This document shows, piece after piece, positions 61,545 through 64,000 of a DNA stretch of 64,000 nt. Both the position numbers and the translations under genes were made by a program. The notes below the pieces were generated by a model. It was given only the letters and a program-made list of their open reading frames with translations. It was not told the origin of the DNA and did no database searches. Position 1 is the stretch's first letter. Each line of letters begins with the position of its first letter. Source of the stretch: Hallerella sp963656065 (GTDB lineage Bacteria > Fibrobacterota > Fibrobacteria > Fibrobacterales > Fibrobacteraceae); contig CAVKGV010000003.1 in NCBI GenBank assembly GCA_963656065.1, positions 1 through 64,000 on the forward strand, read 5' to 3'.

Positions 61545-63617
61545 TTACCGATTCATCCAGATTCCCGTGTCGCGTTCTATCTGCGTTCGACGCGCTTCGA
61601 GCAGCCGGGGTTTGGAAGCGACCAGCGTTAGGCTGCCGGGAATTTTCGCTCCCATCTTCACGCGGGTCACTCCCGTATAGAGAATTTGCCGGTTCAAGAG
61701 TGGATGCCCGCTTTGTAAGGGGAGAAACATCAGGATGTTGCCGTAGCCCGAACCTTGCGACTTGTGAATCGTAATCGCAAAGGCCGTTTCCAGGGAATCG
61801 CTCGGGAACAGCGAAAGCGGATAGCAGGAGAACTCGCCCCCTTTTTGGATCATCAGATAATCCAGGCCTTCGGCGCTCTTTACGACGATTCCAGAATCCC
61901 CGTTGAAAAGTTTAAAATCCGCCTGGTTCCTGGTGAACATCAACACCTGTCCGGGAAAATACCGGGAAGCGAAAACTTTCCCGTCGCCAGAGAATTTTTT
62001 CCGGATCTTGGAACAGATAATCCGATTGATTGTTTCCACACCTTGGACACCGCGACGTTCCGCAGAAAGAATGCGCGCCCTTTCGGCTGCATTCCAAAGC
62101 GTTTGCCTTTTTTCATGTTCGGAACAATCGATACGGGAAAGCTCTTTCGTGGGATCGATAACGCTTGCGAGACCGACCAAATCCGCACAAAAGGCATCCG
62201 ACCATTTTTCGAGAATTTTTTCCACCGAGGATTCGGTGTCGCGCTTTTTCAATGCGGAGTCATCGTCGGAAAGAGAGACAAAGCGAACCGAATCTTCGGC
62301 AACCGGCCAAACAATCCCCGAGTCCTTCCAAGAAGGGATTCGTCCCCGTTCCTCGTTTTCCAAAAGCTGCGACGAATTTCCGCCACATTCCAAAAGGGAA
62401 TTTTCCAGAGCCTCGTCCGATTCCGCCTGAATCGCCTTGGCAAAGCGTCCTATCGGAGAATCATCCGGAAAACGGTTCGACTCGGTGAGCTCCACGGTCG
62501 CATCCGGGCGAATTCCCAGAACTTCGCCGAGAACCGCCCCCGCTTCAACGGACGGCAACTGGTTCCTATCGCCCAACACGAACAGCCTGTAATTTCCCGT
62601 TTCTTCGGGCAACGCTTCAAGGAATGCGGCAAAGAGCGTCACATCGATCATGCTCGCTTCATCGACGACAAAGAGGGAACGGTTCGGCAAGCGATTGTTC
62701 CGGTTGTAGCTGAAAGCGTTTTTCGATGGGTTGAACTTGAGCAGGCGATGCAAGGTCTGCCCCTCGACATTTTTAAATTTATCCACAATCTCCGAATGGG
62801 AATTCTTTTCCGCATCGGATATATCGTCTAAGTTCTTGACGTCGCCCAAGCGATTTGCCGCCTTGCCGCTCGGAGCCACGAAGTAAAGCGACCAGTTTAA
62901 TTTTTCGGGTTCCCGCTTAAAAAGGTTCCAGAGCAAAAACTGGACCACCGTTGTCTTGCCCGTTCCCGGGCCGCCCGTGATAATCAGATTATTTTTCTCT
63001 CCACAACGGACGGCGTTTTCTTGCGCAGGTTTTAAAGGGAAATTTCCAAAATCAAAAGGAAATTTTGGCGTTTCCGCAAAAGCGTTGGCATCTTTTTTAA
63101 AAACGGCTCGCTCCGAAGTATCTCCGAAAATGTGAAGGATCGATTCCTTGGCCTTCCAGTATTTATCCGCAAACAGGAACGGTTCGTTTTCGCGACATTC
63201 CACGCAGAGGGGAATGTTTTCAAAACATTTTCTCCCCAAACCATTTGCCGTCTTTTCTTCAACAGTCGCCAAGGCTTTCAAATCTCCGCAACCTTTTTCA
63301 AAAATCGGGGCAAACGCTTCCGCATCCAAAAAGCTCTCCGATTCCCCTTCGCCAAGAAGCGCCTTTTTCTGCGATTTTAAACCGTTCCACTTAACGGCCC
63401 ACTTCAAAAGCAGATTCCGAGGATTTAACGAGACGCATGTATTGCCATCGTTTAGCAGCGAAAAATAAACGAGCAAGACCTTTTGCGCATCCAAGGAAAG
63501 TCCCGGTTGCAATTCAAGAAGAAGCTTCACCAGTTTCAGATCGAGCGGTTGCGTTCCGCGCATTTCTCGCAGCGAATCGAAAAATTCTTCCAAGGAGCCA
63601 TCTATTTTGTTCAGCAT
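61545..63617 (-). CDS. recD: Exodeoxyribonuclease V alpha subunit RecD
   Basis: 690 residues. The SF1B helicase core has Walker A GGPGTGKT at 215-222, VDEASMID (motif II), GDRNQLPSVEAGAVLGE (motif III) and AITIHKSQGSGY (motif V). The N-terminal 190 residues are the RecBC-contacting helical domain. RecD is the 5'-3' motor of RecBCD in double-strand break repair. Directly upstream on the same strand is the end of recB; recC is not in the window. Confidence 0.94.
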   Translation of the reverse strand: MLNKIDGSLEEFFDSLREMRGTQPLDLKLVKLLLELQPGLSLDAQKVLLVYFSLLNDGNTCVSLNPRNLLLKWAVKWNGLKSQKKALLGEGESESFLDAEAFAPIFEKGCGDLKALATVEEKTANGLGRKCFENIPLCVECRENEPFLFADKYWKAKESILHIFGDTSERAVFKKDANAFAETPKFPFDFGNFPLKPAQENAVRCGEKNNLIITGGPGTGKTTVVQFLLWNLFKREPEKLNWSLYFVAPSGKAANRLGDVKNLDDISDAEKNSHSEIVDKFKNVEGQTLHRLLKFNPSKNAFSYNRNNRLPNRSLFVVDEASMIDVTLFAAFLEALPEETGNYRLFVLGDRNQLPSVEAGAVLGEVLGIRPDATVELTESNRFPDDSPIGRFAKAIQAESDEALENSLLECGGNSSQLLENEERGRIPSWKDSGIVWPVAEDSVRFVSLSDDDSALKKRDTESSVEKILEKWSDAFCADLVGLASVIDPTKELSRIDCSEHEKRQTLWNAAERARILSAERRGVQGVETINRIICSKIRKKFSGDGKVFASRYFPGQVLMFTRNQADFKLFNGDSGIVVKSAEGLDYLMIQKGGEFSCYPLSLFPSDSLETAFAITIHKSQGSGYGNILMFLPLQSGHPLLNRQILYTGVTRVKMGAKIPGSLTLVASKPRLLEARRTQIERDTGIWMNR

Positions 63618-63618
63618 A

Positions 63619-64000
63619 TCACATTCCTTTCTTTTCTACAGAATTCCCTGCATTTTTCATCATCAGCGATTTTACATTTTCAAACGCCGCCGAAAGTTCC
63701 GCATAGTTTTTCCAAGTCTGTACGTAAAGCCCGCTCGATTCCCCGGCGCGGCATCCGCGGAAGAACACATAATAGACGCCGCCAAAATGCTTCCGGAAAA
63801 TTTCCTCTTCGTCCGAGCCGAATTTTCCGAACGATTTGAGCCATTGGACTAGGCAGTAGGAATACAGCACGCGTTGCACGGCATATTCTTCATCCACCTT
63901 TTTCATCGTGCCGTCCACCGTTTCGCCGCCGATGCCATAATTTTCCAGAACATCCGATTTCCAGTCGAGAATCGAATAATATTCCCCGCGGACAAAAAGT
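63619..64000 (-). CDS. recB: Exodeoxyribonuclease V beta subunit RecB, C-terminal fragment
   Basis: About 126 residues at the window edge; the rest lies beyond 64000. The fragment begins with EYYSILDWKSDVLENYGI, the RecB nuclease-domain core with the D and DWKS (D-x-K) residues, then YAVQRVLYSYCLVQWLKS, the helix carrying the Q-x3-Y motif. This is the standard RecB C-terminus. It is two bases upstream of recD. Confidence 0.85.
   Translation of the reverse strand, partial: LFVRGEYYSILDWKSDVLENYGIGGETVDGTMKKVDEEYAVQRVLYSYCLVQWLKSFGKFGSDEEEIFRKHFGGVYYVFFRGCRAGESSGLYVQTWKNYAELSAAFENVKSLMMKNAGNSVEKKGM

Overview
The window looks like chromosomal DNA of a cellulolytic Fibrobacter-type bacterium (phylum Fibrobacterota). 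The evidence is a fibro-slime domain lipoprotein, a secreted GH5 endoglucanase and a GH74 xyloglucanase with similar C-terminal sorting-like tails, many signal-peptide beta-barrel proteins, and a moderately GC-rich Gram-negative core. Genus-level placement is inference from these families; there is no rRNA gene in the window. I found no tRNA, rRNA, CRISPR array or insertion sequence.

Region 1 (1-8246, + strand, strikingly AT-rich) is a compact operon of seven genes with overlaps or gaps under 20 nt: a Ycf46-like AAA+ ATPase (C-terminus only), a UPF1/Dna2-like SF1 helicase, a protein with a PLD-like HDR-motif domain, a protein with a degenerate PLD-like half plus a long coiled coil, a coiled-coil protein ending like DUF1257/Ycf35, a NrdG-like radical SAM protein and a DUF2997-like small protein. 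It looks like a horizontally acquired conflict/defence system and is the best candidate for an under-described system here. It is followed by a frameshifted DUF4143-type ATPase (8353-9667).

Region 2 (9754-13365) holds envelope genes: a Cys-repeat beta-barrel protein, a fibro-slime lipoprotein and a small lipoprotein. Region 3 (13369-35168) is mostly housekeeping and envelope: murD, an M16 peptidase, a GtrA/FAD-oxidoreductase/GT39 operon, the GH5 cellulase, fmt-rsmB coupled to two outer-membrane proteins, a porin-like protein, an M18 aminopeptidase, birA, a quinone-biosynthesis set (ubiE/menG-ubiX-ubiA), and purD-purE-DUF3108.

Region 4 (35267-44826, - strand) is a second defence-type island: a UvrD-like helicase, a Cas4/AddB-like Fe-S nuclease, type III restriction-modification mod and res, and a NERD/zinc-ribbon protein. 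The mod target-recognition region is far more AT-rich than its flanks. Between this island and rseP lies a gene-free stretch that appears to encode a structured minus-strand RNA ending in a terminator hairpin.

Region 5 (45150-58160) is the classic rpsB-tsf-(inserted DNA methyltransferase)-pyrH-frr-uppS-cdsA-dxr-rseP translation/envelope cluster, preceded by polA, purT and a small secreted protein. Region 6 (58200-64000) contains an interspersed imperfect inverted repeat, a short DtxR/MntR-like regulator with a visible promoter and operator-like palindrome, the GH74 enzyme, recD and the 3' end of recB.
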